DNA of 56,577 nt, from the NCBI GenBank assembly GCA_028292265.1, contig JAQGMR010000034.1:1-56577 (forward strand). Direction: 5' to 3'. Numbering within the stretch: the first letter of the stretch is position 1; every line of letters begins with the position of its first letter. This document shows positions 17,265 through 24,576 of this stretch, in pieces. The notes beneath the pieces were generated by a model. That model was not told the DNA's origin and did not search any database. It was given only the letters and a program-made list of their open reading frames with translations. The translations under genes were made by a program, and so were the position numbers. The DNA is from Herminiimonas sp. (GTDB lineage Bacteria > Pseudomonadota > Gammaproteobacteria > Burkholderiales > Burkholderiaceae_D).

Positions 17265-18305
17265 TCAGGCGCTTTCGCGAGCCATGAGCGTGTAGCCGAG
17301 GTCGATCTGCCTGACCGTTGGTTCGACACCTTCGATTGCCTGCATTAACAAGGTCGCGGCTTCGAATCCAATTCGGTAGCGTGGCGTGGCGATCGTGGTC
17401 ACGCTCGGATTCATCCATGCCGAGGGCGGCAAGTCGTTGAATCCGCATACGGCAAGTTTTGCCGGCACCTCGATTCCGCGTCGTTGGCATTGATAGATCG
17501 CGCCGTAGGCGAGGTCGTCATTGCAGCAGAAGAGGGCGTCGCAATCCGGCGCGATCGCGAGCATGCGGCCCAACAGTTCAGCGCCGAGGGCCACCGTCGA
17601 GGGATCTGCCACCATCAATTCTCGCGAAGGGGCGCCCAGCCCGGCTTCCTGCAGCGCCTGGCGATAACCCTCGGCCCGCTTGAGGGTGCGTGCATCGAGT
17701 TGCGCGCCAATAAATCCGATACGGCGATAGCCCCGCTTCAGGAGGTGCCTGGTCATGGTATAGCCAGCTTCATGTTGGGAAAATCCCACCGCCAGTTGTT
17801 CCGGGTCGTCCGGCAGATCCATGATCGACACGGCGGGAATGCCTCGCGCGCGCAACTGGTGATGCAAGCCTTCGCTGCTTCCCATTCCGGTTAGCAGTAC
17901 GCCGTCCGGGTTGTATTGCAGGTTGGCGTTCAGAAGCTTTTCTTCTTCCGCGTCGGAGTAGCGCGTGTTGCTGATCAGGAGCTGGTAGCCGCGCGGGTCG
18001 AGTGCATCCTGTATGCCGGCGAGCACATCCGTGAAGACTGCATTGGAGAACGAGGGAATCAGCACTGTGATGACGCTCGAGCGGGCTGACGCCAGCGCGC
18101 GGGCAGCGCGGTTAAGGAGGTAGCCAAGCGCGGCTACGGCCTGCTCGACGCGCAAGCGCAATTCGGGCGATACGGTTTCCGGCGCCGACATCGCACGCGA
18201 CGCGGTCATGCTGCTGACCCCGGCATGCCGCGCCACATCGGCCAGCGTCACGCGGCCGCGCGATCTTCCCTTGCCGGAACCGGCTGACGGCATCATGTCG
18301 TTCAT
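17265..18305 (-). CDS. gntR: LacI-family repressor of the gluconate operon (GntR-like)
   Basis: This protein of about 346 residues is LacI/GalR-type with an N-terminal helix-turn-helix (VTLADVARHAGVSSMTASRAM) and a periplasmic-binding-like effector domain. The ATG at 18305 was chosen because the helix-turn-helix then begins about 20 residues in; a longer reading frame to 18371 adds a stretch with no support. It lies at the end of a gluconokinase/TRAP operon after a strong terminator, so it may be read by its own promoter or by readthrough. The LacI-type palindromes upstream of gntK are its likely targets. Naming rests on context. Confidence 0.8.
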   Translation of the reverse strand: MNDMMPSAGSGKGRSRGRVTLADVARHAGVSSMTASRAMSAPETVSPELRLRVEQAVAALGYLLNRAARALASARSSVITVLIPSFSNAVFTDVLAGIQDALDPRGYQLLISNTRYSDAEEEKLLNANLQYNPDGVLLTGMGSSEGLHHQLRARGIPAVSIMDLPDDPEQLAVGFSQHEAGYTMTRHLLKRGYRRIGFIGAQLDARTLKRAEGYRQALQEAGLGAPSRELMVADPSTVALGAELLGRMLAIAPDCDALFCCNDDLAYGAIYQCQRRGIEVPAKLAVCGFNDLPPSAWMNPSVTTIATPRYRIGFEAATLLMQAIEGVEPTVRQIDLGYTLMARESA

Positions 18306-18379
18306 GGCTGGTCGCTCATGGCAATTGTTTCGCAGGTTGTCCTTCCGGAATAATAGCCGCGCTTGCCACACGGTGGCCG

Positions 18380-18411
18380 AAAAAAAACGCGCACGCGGTC
18401 AGGCGTGCGCG
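18380..18411 (-). terminator. Rho-independent terminator after the TRAP receptor gene
   Basis: On the minus strand, a stem GCGCACGC / GCGTGCGC with a six-base loop (CTGACC) is followed directly by eight T residues (the A run at 18380-18387). It sits 18 bases after the dctP-like stop codon, so it should end the gntK-TRAP transcript and reduce expression of the repressor gene downstream. Confidence 0.9.
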
Positions 18412-18428
18412 CTTCACCGACTGCGGGA

Positions 18429-19436
18429 TTACTTGCGGATCTTGGCGATCTCGGCTTGCAGGTCCTTGACGACAGGTGCGCCGCCGTCGGCTGCGAATTT
18501 GTCGAAGGCCGGCTTGACCTTTTCGCGCATGCGGTTGATTTCGCTGTCGCTAACCACGGTCACTGTCATGCCCTTTTGCTTCAGGAAATCGACGGCCTTG
18601 GCAGCGCCGGCACGGCTATCCTTACGCTCGAAATCGCGCGATGCGACAGCGGCTTCCTGGATTGCCTTCTTCTCGTCGGCGGACAGGCCATCCCACCACT
18701 TCTTGCTGGCCATGACGATCCATGGGCTGTAGACGTGCTTGGTGATGGACAGGAATTTCTGCACTTCATAAAACTTGCTCGACTCGATCGTGTTGACTGG
18801 ATTTTCCTGGCCGTCGACGGTGCCGGTTTCAAGCGCGGTAAACAGCTCCGAGAAAGGCAGTGGCACGGCGTTGGCGCCGAAGCTGTTGAACATGTCGATA
18901 TACACCGGGTTCTGCATCACGCGCAGCTTGATGCCTTTCATGTCTTCCATCTTCGCGATCGGGTGCTTGGTATTGGTGAGGTTGCGGAAGCCGTTTTCCC
19001 AATAGACCAGGCCGACCAGGCCCTTTTCCTGCAGGCGCGCCGCCAGCTTCTGGCCGAAGGGGCCGTCCAGCACAGCGTCGGCTTCCTTCTCGTTGTTGAA
19101 CAGGAATGGCAAGTCATACACGCCGAAATCCTTGACGATGCCGACCAGGGTGGCGGTTGAACCAACCATCATTTCCTGCGCGCCGCCGATCAGGGCGTTC
19201 TGCATCTGGATGTCGCTGCCGAGGCTGGCATTGCCGAAGCCCTTGGCCTTCATCTTGCCGCCGGTGCGCTTGGCCAGCTCGTCGCTGAAATCCTTCACGG
19301 CGCGGCCCTGGTTGCTGTCTTCCGCCAGGCCGTAGCCAAAGCGGATGAGACGAGGTTTAAAGTCCGCGGCGTGGCTGACGGCCGAAACGCTCACGAGTGC
19401 CAGCATGGCAAGCAAAGATTTGTCGAAGAATTTCAC
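18429..19436 (-). CDS. TRAP transporter periplasmic receptor, DctP family
   Basis: This protein of about 335 residues starts at a GTG (19436) with GGAG upstream; a longer frame reaching 19562 overlaps the permease gene and has no signal peptide. A signal peptide (KFFDKSLLAMLALVSVSAVSHA) precedes the receptor. Family features include IRFGYGLAEDSNQGRAVKDF and the central LRVMQNPVYIDMFNSFGANAVPL with the ligand-binding Arg, then TVDGQENP. It lies 19 bases after the large permease gene. Together with the DctQ and DctM genes and gluconokinase, the substrate is probably gluconate. Confidence 0.9.
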   Translation of the reverse strand: MKFFDKSLLAMLALVSVSAVSHAADFKPRLIRFGYGLAEDSNQGRAVKDFSDELAKRTGGKMKAKGFGNASLGSDIQMQNALIGGAQEMMVGSTATLVGIVKDFGVYDLPFLFNNEKEADAVLDGPFGQKLAARLQEKGLVGLVYWENGFRNLTNTKHPIAKMEDMKGIKLRVMQNPVYIDMFNSFGANAVPLPFSELFTALETGTVDGQENPVNTIESSKFYEVQKFLSITKHVYSPWIVMASKKWWDGLSADEKKAIQEAAVASRDFERKDSRAGAAKAVDFLKQKGMTVTVVSDSEINRMREKVKPAFDKFAADGGAPVVKDLQAEIAKIRK

Positions 19437-19455
19437 AACTGCTCCTGGGTTGTTG

Positions 19456-20733
19456 TTAATGGAACCAAGACATCGGCAAGGTGATGAACTTGGGGAATAC
19501 GACGAAGAGAAAAACCAGAACGGTCTCGACCAGCAAGAATGGCCAGACGCCGCGCGTGGCACTTTCGAGCGAAATTTTCGCCACGCCGCAAACTACGTTA
19601 AGCACAGTGCAAACCGGAGGATGGATCAGCCCGAGCGTACCGACCAGGATGAACATGACACCGAAATAGGTCGGGTCCACGCCGGCCTTGATCATGATCG
19701 GCATGAGGACCGGCCCCATCACCAGGATGGTTGGTGTGAGGTCCATGACAGTGCCGATCGCCAGCAGCAACACCATCACGGCGCCGACCAGCGTGCGGGG
19801 ATAACTGATCAGCGGTCCGAGCAGGTCGGTGACTTGCGCCGGCAGGTCGGCCAGCGTCACCATGTAGGAAGCCACAAAGGCGGCGGCGCACAGGAACATC
19901 ACGGTGCTGGTGGTGCGTGCCGCGTTGACGAACAGGGTCTTCAATTGCGCAGCCGTTACTTCGCGGTAGATGAACAGGCTGACAAACATGGCATAGACGG
20001 CGGCAACCGCTGCAGCTTCGGTCGGCGTGAACAGCCCGCCTTTCAGGCCGCCGACAATAATGACCGGCAAAATGAGGGCCCAGACCGCATCCACCAGGCT
20101 GTCCCTGCGCTCTTTCCACGAACTCTTCGGCTGCAGCTTCACGTCCATGTTCCGGGCCAACATGCTCCACACCACAACCAGGCCGAGTGCGCGTAGCAGC
20201 GCCGGCGCTATGCCCGCTACAAACAGGCTGCTGATCGAGGTATTGGTGGTGACGCCGAAAATAATGAACGGCATGGAAGGAGGGACGATAGGCGCGATGA
20301 CACCGCCCGCCGCGATCAGTCCGGCCGAGCGCGCTACCGGATAGCCATGGCTGCGCATCATGGGAATCAGGAGCGTTGCGACCGCCGCGGTATCGGCCAG
20401 CGCCGACCCTGAAAAAGCGCCCAGCAGCAGCGTGGCGGCAATGGCGACATAACCGAGGCCGCCCTTGATATGCCCCACCATGCTGACGGCAAGGCTGATG
20501 ATGCGCTTGGAAATGCCGCCGGCATTCATGACTTCGCCAGCCAGGATAAAGCAGGGCACCGCCATCAACGGATAAACGTCCGCGCCAGCCAGCATGTTTT
20601 GCGCGACCAGTTGAGCGTCGAAGAAGTTCAGATGGAACATCAGCACAACGCCGGTGAGGATCAGCGCGAAGGCAATGGGCATCCCCAACACCATGAGGCC
20701 AAGGAGGGCCCCAAGGAAAATCGTGATCGTCAT
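19456..20733 (-). CDS. TRAP transporter large permease, DctM family
   Basis: This 425-residue, very hydrophobic protein has the twelve-or-so membrane segments of DctM permeases. Visible blocks are IAFALILTGVVLMFHLNFFDAQLVAQNML near the start, PCFILAGEVMNAGGIS, and PPSMPFIIFGVTTNTSI, all standard DctM features. The start ATG at 20733 overlaps the stop of the small permease gene by four bases (ATGA). The C terminus includes GPVLMPIMIKAGVDP. It is the translocation channel that works with DctQ and the periplasmic receptor. Confidence 0.93.
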   Translation of the reverse strand: MTITIFLGALLGLMVLGMPIAFALILTGVVLMFHLNFFDAQLVAQNMLAGADVYPLMAVPCFILAGEVMNAGGISKRIISLAVSMVGHIKGGLGYVAIAATLLLGAFSGSALADTAAVATLLIPMMRSHGYPVARSAGLIAAGGVIAPIVPPSMPFIIFGVTTNTSISSLFVAGIAPALLRALGLVVVWSMLARNMDVKLQPKSSWKERRDSLVDAVWALILPVIIVGGLKGGLFTPTEAAAVAAVYAMFVSLFIYREVTAAQLKTLFVNAARTTSTVMFLCAAAFVASYMVTLADLPAQVTDLLGPLISYPRTLVGAVMVLLLAIGTVMDLTPTILVMGPVLMPIMIKAGVDPTYFGVMFILVGTLGLIHPPVCTVLNVVCGVAKISLESATRGVWPFLLVETVLVFLFVVFPKFITLPMSWFH

Positions 20734-21275
20734 TCTGCGCTCGCGAAAGTGGTGGTTGGGTTGGGAGGCGTGGCGGCGTCGGGGCGCACTTCGCCGGGCA
20801 CCATGGCATTCGGATTGCCGGTAACGATGGCCCACAGGTTGGCCATGAGTACCAGCATCATCGAAGCGGAGCACAGCAGGCCGGCCGATGCCATGAAGGC
20901 AGTCGGGTAGCGCATGACGGTCGAATAGGTCGACAGGCCGATCAGGGTTTGGGCCCAGCTACCCACGAAGAACAACCACAGCCCGTACAGCATCAGGAGA
21001 TGGCTTAGAACGGCGCAGGAGCGACGCGCCCAGCGCGGCAGGCGAGCCTGGATTAACTCCATGCCGAGATGGGCATGGCGACGCAATGCCAGGATCGCGC
21101 CGAGGAAAATCAGCCAGACGAACATCAGCCGCGAAAGTTCTTCCGCCCAGGCGATGCCGGAACCGAAACCATAGCGCAGCACCACGTTGCTGAATACCAG
21201 CACCATCATGACGGCAAGGGCGATCGCCATCAGCCACTCGACAAGGCCTTCGAGCCTCGGCACAAACGTCCTCAT
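20730..21275 (-). CDS. TRAP transporter small permease, DctQ family
   Basis: This 181-residue protein has four predicted membrane helices and the DctQ pattern: an N-terminal helix (MAIALAVMMVLVFSNVVLRY), then GIAWAEELSRLMFVWLIFLGA and RRHAHLGMELI. It overlaps gluconokinase by four bases (21272-21275) at its 5' end and the large permease by four bases at its 3' end, so the three genes are translationally coupled. It serves as the scaffold subunit of the TRAP importer. Confidence 0.92.
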   Translation of the reverse strand: MRTFVPRLEGLVEWLMAIALAVMMVLVFSNVVLRYGFGSGIAWAEELSRLMFVWLIFLGAILALRRHAHLGMELIQARLPRWARRSCAVLSHLLMLYGLWLFFVGSWAQTLIGLSTYSTVMRYPTAFMASAGLLCSASMMLVLMANLWAIVTGNPNAMVPGEVRPDAATPPNPTTTFASAE

Positions 21276-21829
21276 GGTTTTTTCCTTTCGTTGTTTGTGT
21301 TGGCGCGGAAGCGTTGCAGCACTTGCTCGATAATCTGTTCCGGCATGGCGTCGATGTCGATGGCGATTCCCCGCTCGTCCCCCTGCAAGGGTTCGAGGTC
21401 TGTGAACTGACTATCGAGCAAGGCCAGCGGCATGAAGTGTCCGGGGCGCGCCTGCATGCGCGCGGCGATCAATTCGCGACTGCCAGACAGGTGCAAAAAA
21501 ATTAGATCGGGATCGCCGGCCCTAAGCAGGTCGCGATAGCGGCGCTTGAGTGAGGAGCAGGAGAGCACCAGGCCAGAGTCGGACTGGTGCGCGCCGCGAA
21601 TGCGCGCTTGCAGGTTCAACAACCAGTCGCGCCGGTCCTCGTCCTGCAAGGGGATCCCAACCGACATCTTCTGGACATTGGCCGCCGGATGGTGATCGTC
21701 GCCTTCGACATAGGCACACGACAGGCGCGTTGCCAGCCGTTGGCCGATTTCACTTTTGCCGCAGCCCGACACGCCCATCACGACCCAGCGGGCGGATGTT
21801 GTCGGTTTGCTTGGGGTCGAATCATTCAC
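21272..21829 (-). CDS. gntK: Gluconokinase
   Basis: This 185-residue P-loop kinase of the GntK family phosphorylates gluconate to 6-phosphogluconate. The Walker A loop GVSGCGKS is at residues 19-26 and the EGDDHHP substrate motif near 42. CSSLKRRYRD and the lid-region ARPGHFMP, both typical of GntK, follow. It is about ten residues longer at the N terminus than many gluconokinases. It is the first gene of a four-gene unit with a TRAP importer and is preceded by a LacI-type palindrome and a promoter, so a gluconate-inducible operon is the simplest reading. Confidence 0.93.
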   Translation of the reverse strand: MNDSTPSKPTTSARWVVMGVSGCGKSEIGQRLATRLSCAYVEGDDHHPAANVQKMSVGIPLQDEDRRDWLLNLQARIRGAHQSDSGLVLSCSSLKRRYRDLLRAGDPDLIFLHLSGSRELIAARMQARPGHFMPLALLDSQFTDLEPLQGDERGIAIDIDAMPEQIIEQVLQRFRANTNNERKKP

Positions 21830-21839
21830 GAATGGTCAC

Positions 21840-21853
21840 TGGTAGCGCTACCA
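21840..21853. promoter_or_regulatory. Perfect palindromic LacI/GntR-type operator upstream of gntK
   Basis: TGGTAGCGCTACCA is a perfect 14-base inverted repeat centred on CG, which is the form recognised by LacI-family repressors. It begins 11 bases upstream of the gntK start codon, just downstream of the -10 region, so a bound repressor would block transcription. The inner TAGCGCT also appears in published operators of pseudomonad gluconate repressors, as far as recalled. The adjacent LacI gene at 17265 is the likely partner. Confidence 0.8.
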
Positions 21854-21862
21854 AAGGACGCG

Positions 21863-21891
21863 ATTTTTATCCAAGCGAAATGGTTTGTAAA
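21863..21891 (-). promoter_or_regulatory. Probable promoter of the gluconate operon
   Basis: Reading the minus strand, TTTACA (complement of 21886-21891) is followed 16-17 bases later by an A/T-rich -10 candidate (TAAAAA or AAAAAT, complement of 21863-21869). The palindrome at 21840-21853 begins about 10 bases downstream, over the predicted start of transcription. The exact -10 hexamer is uncertain. Confidence 0.55.
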
Positions 21892-22020
21892 GATCTTTTG
21901 ATGATGCAGTGCAAGATTGGACAGAAGGAGTCGTTTCCTGCCGAACTTCGGCGGTGATGCGTAAACGTCTTCACTGAGAGGGGGCATGGTGGATAGCCGG
22001 GAGCAGAAGCGAAACGCGCT

Positions 22021-22034
22021 TGATAGCGATACCA
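22021..22034. promoter_or_regulatory. Second, imperfect LacI-type operator upstream of gntK
   Basis: TGATAGCGATACCA matches the perfect operator TGGTAGCGCTACCA at 12 of 14 positions and keeps the central CG. Its centre is 181 bases from that of the first site, a spacing at which two bound repressor dimers could form a DNA loop. It also resembles the site at 52391 near another LacI gene. Confidence 0.55.
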
Positions 22035-22112
22035 TTTCTAGGCAGCCGGCCAGAATTTCGAAGTGCGGCAACGCCCCCCTTTATGCGGCGGCCGTGGAGG
22101 GAGCGTCAGTAG

Positions 22113-22142
22113 AAAAATGGCCCGCAAAAAAACAATGCGGGC
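22113..22142 (-). terminator. Orphan terminator-like hairpin
   Basis: On the minus strand, GCCCGC / GCGGGC with an 11-base T-rich loop is followed, after two bases, by TTTTT. This has the form of a factor-independent terminator, but no intact minus-strand gene feeds into it. It could be a relic of a deleted gene or act on antisense transcripts. Confidence 0.45.
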
Positions 22143-22507
22143 GCGTCGCTCCTTCGCACGCATTGGAGCGGCGACCCGAGATAAGTTGATGCCAGCACTG
22201 TCCGCTCGACAAACGTCCGGGGCGAACGGACTGCGGGCGGAACGCTTCCTTTCACCAGGCGCCTATATCAGCTTCGGATCGACACCGCCTTCCATGAACG
22301 GTAGTTATTATTGAGCTTCGGTAAGCGCTCCAGACAGAAGACCGGAGGTGTTTCAACGCGCTTTTCCGCTAACAGGAATCGCTCAAAAATTTCGACGTTG
22401 TTGCGAAAAATTCCGTTAAAGACTATAACCAGTTGCTTCAAACATGCTTGGTGCCATGCCAGCATTAGTTCAAGCAAAAAATAATCGCACCACTTGGCGG
22501 AGACAAT

Positions 22508-23350
22508 ATGCCTGACAATCTTACCCAGCCGCCGCTCGCCGCCACGGCGAATGATTCCGAAGAGTCGCTGCCCGTCTTGACCGTCAATGGCGACCGCGCC
22601 ACAGTCCGCCTGAACCGGCCTGCTCATCTAAACCGCCTGCATCCCGAAGACGTAATAGAGCTGACCCGCATCTTCGGACAGCTTGAACAGGACCGCAGCA
22701 TACGTGTAGTCGTGCTGACCGGGACCGGCCGGGTGTTCGGCGCCGGATACCACTTGGGCGAGCTGGCTGAGCAGCGCAAAAACACCAACACAGAACATGC
22801 CAGTGATGCTCCGTATCAGGACAGCGCCTTCGAGCGCATGTGCGACGCGCTCGAAGATCTGCGCGCGCCGACCATCTGCCGTCTCAATGGCAGCGTCTAT
22901 GGCGGCGCAACCGATGTGGCGCTCTGCTGCGACTTTCGGATTGGCGTCGACACCTGCGAGATGTTCATGCCGGCCAGCCGGTTGGGCCTGCATTACTACC
23001 GGCGCGGAATCATCCGCTATGCATCCCGTCTGGGCGTCGGCGCGGCCAAGAAGCTGTTCCTTACCGCGCAGACCATTAAGGCGCCGGAAATGCTGCGCAT
23101 TGGTTATCTCGATGAGGCCGTGCCCGCGGCGCAGCTCGACGAGACCGTCGACCGTCTGGCCTACATACTGGCGGCGCAGGCGCCCATGGCCGTGGAAGGG
23201 ATGAAGCGTTCCCTTAACGAGTATGCGCAGCAGGCCTTCGATCATGACGCGGTGAACGCGCGCCATGCGCAAAGCCTGCGCAGCGAAGACATTCTCGAAG
23301 GCGTGACCGCCTGGCATGAAAAAAGGAAGCCGGTTTTCAAGGGAAAATAA
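22508..23350 (+). CDS. Enoyl-CoA hydratase/isomerase family protein
   Basis: This 280-residue crotonase is longer than usual at its N terminus, with about 25 residues before the fold begins (LPVLTVNGDRATVRLNRP). The segment normally containing the first catalytic Glu reads GGATDVALCCDF, with Asp in its place, and the second position, in FMPASRLGL, is Ala. It therefore lacks both glutamates and is unlikely to be a classical hydratase. The end is HEKRKPVFKGK. GCGGAGAC precedes the ATG. It is the first gene of a unit with an ABC importer and CoA-transferase, so it may process the imported acid as its CoA ester. Confidence 0.83.
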   Translation: MPDNLTQPPLAATANDSEESLPVLTVNGDRATVRLNRPAHLNRLHPEDVIELTRIFGQLEQDRSIRVVVLTGTGRVFGAGYHLGELAEQRKNTNTEHASDAPYQDSAFERMCDALEDLRAPTICRLNGSVYGGATDVALCCDFRIGVDTCEMFMPASRLGLHYYRRGIIRYASRLGVGAAKKLFLTAQTIKAPEMLRIGYLDEAVPAAQLDETVDRLAYILAAQAPMAVEGMKRSLNEYAQQAFDHDAVNARHAQSLRSEDILEGVTAWHEKRKPVFKGK

Positions 23351-23379
23351 TCCGGCCCGACGATGTGCCAGTGCAGTGC

Positions 23380-23397
23380 GCCCGCCACAGAGCGGGC
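23380..23397. other. Intercistronic stem-loop
   Basis: GCCCGC / GCGGGC with a six-base loop sits between the crotonase stop and the receptor start, without a following T tract. It probably shapes the stability or relative expression of the downstream message for the abundant binding protein rather than ending transcription. Confidence 0.4.
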
Positions 23398-23432
23398 CTC
23401 CAACCACACACCCATAATAATGGAGACATGAC

Positions 23433-24479
23433 ATGACAATATCCCGCCGCCGTTTTACCTTCTTGCTTGGCTCTTCCATACTCGTCCCCGCCCGTTCGCT
23501 GCTGGCCGCAGCGATGCCAGCCGCCCATGCAGCGCTGTACGAGGCCGCGAAGAAGGAAGGAGAGCTGACCTGGTACTCCGCTCACTACACTTCCGAGCAA
23601 GCCGAGCTCGCCGGCCGCGAATTCACCCAGCAATATCCCGGCGTGAAGGTTAATGTTGTGCGCACCACCGCGCAGGTGGCGTACCAGCGGCTGAGCCAGG
23701 ACATCCAGTCCAATACGGCGAACTGCGACGTGTTTGGCTCGACCGACGTCGGCCACTATGTGCAGCTTAAAGAGCGCAAGCTGCTGATGAAGTACGTGCC
23801 GATGGCACAGGCCGGCATGGAAGCACGTTTTCGCGACATCGATCCGGATGGCTACTTCCACACCACGTCCGCGGCACTGATCGCGCTGCTGTACAACACG
23901 CAAAAGGTGAAGAGCGACCAAATTCCGCGCAAGTGGACGGACCTGCTGGACCCGAAATGGAAGGGCCAGGCAGCGGTCGGGCACCCGGGTTCGAGTGGCT
24001 ATGTCGGCACTTGGGCGGTGCAAATGCGCAAACTGTATGGCGACGAGTTCTTCAGGAAGCTGGAAAAGAACAAACCGCAGGTCGGGCGCTCCATCATCGA
24101 TCCGGTCACCAACGTAGTCTCTGGCGAGCGCCTGATTGCCGCGGCCCCGTCATCACTAGGAGATTTACAGGCTTCGCGTGGCAACCCGGTTGGCGTTTCC
24201 TATCCGGAGGAGGGGACCGTCCTGATGATCCTTCCCTCGGCAATCATGGCCAATAGCAAGCATCCGAACGCCGCTAAGCTGTTCATGGAATATCTGCAGG
24301 GCCCGGAAACTGCCCGGCGGTCCGTTGAGGATTTTGGCCTGCCGCTGCTACCCGGCGTGAAAACCAGGAAAGGGGTGCCGGCGCTGGCGGATTTGAAAAC
24401 GATACGTCCGACGATCCCCGAAATCGTCACTGGCATTCCGTCGGTCACGGAATTCTGGCGGGACACCTTTGGCATTTGA
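23433..24479 (+). CDS. ABC transporter substrate-binding protein, Tat-exported
   Basis: This 348-residue extracellular solute-binding protein (family 1, AfuA/FbpA-like) starts with a twin-arginine signal: SRRRFTFLLG, then a hydrophobic stretch and cleavage near AAHA. The mature part begins YEAAKKEGELTWYSAHYT and contains NCDVFGSTDVGHYV and YFHTTSAALIALLYNT, typical of ferric-iron or phosphonate-type receptors. Folded export by Tat suggests a cofactor or tight ligand. The permease gene follows 97 bases later. The linked CoA-transferase and crotonase argue that the ligand is an organic acid rather than iron; this remains a guess. Confidence 0.88.
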   Translation: MTISRRRFTFLLGSSILVPARSLLAAAMPAAHAALYEAAKKEGELTWYSAHYTSEQAELAGREFTQQYPGVKVNVVRTTAQVAYQRLSQDIQSNTANCDVFGSTDVGHYVQLKERKLLMKYVPMAQAGMEARFRDIDPDGYFHTTSAALIALLYNTQKVKSDQIPRKWTDLLDPKWKGQAAVGHPGSSGYVGTWAVQMRKLYGDEFFRKLEKNKPQVGRSIIDPVTNVVSGERLIAAAPSSLGDLQASRGNPVGVSYPEEGTVLMILPSAIMANSKHPNAAKLFMEYLQGPETARRSVEDFGLPLLPGVKTRKGVPALADLKTIRPTIPEIVTGIPSVTEFWRDTFGI

Positions 24480-24576
24480 GGACTGCGATTCGCCTCCCGT
24501 TTGAGGCCCGGCCTTGCCGCGCGCAGGCCGCAGGGACGGGCCCGCGTTGGCGCCTGACCTGTCAACGCCACCAGCC

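Larger units (their letters stand above)
21854..22507. other. Regulatory spacer between gluconate operon and crotonase gene
   Basis: No complete gene was found in about 650 bases. The gntK-proximal part holds the promoter and the second operator-like site. Between 22110 and 22310 there is an orphan minus-strand terminator hairpin and a short minus-strand reading end (MEGGVDPKLI then TAG, about 22265-22297). Together these could be the last trace of a lost gene. The rest shows nothing recognisable. Confidence 0.4.

Noticed and set aside
19345..20196. Plus-strand open frame of 283 codons rich in His, Gln and Asp opposite the TRAP genes
   Set aside because: This composition is what antisense reading of hydrophobic membrane-protein codons gives; the TRAP permease on the minus strand is certain.
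22063..22314. Plus-strand small open frame before the crotonase at 22508
   Set aside because: No ribosome site or family match; it crosses the terminator-like hairpin and is not protein-like.
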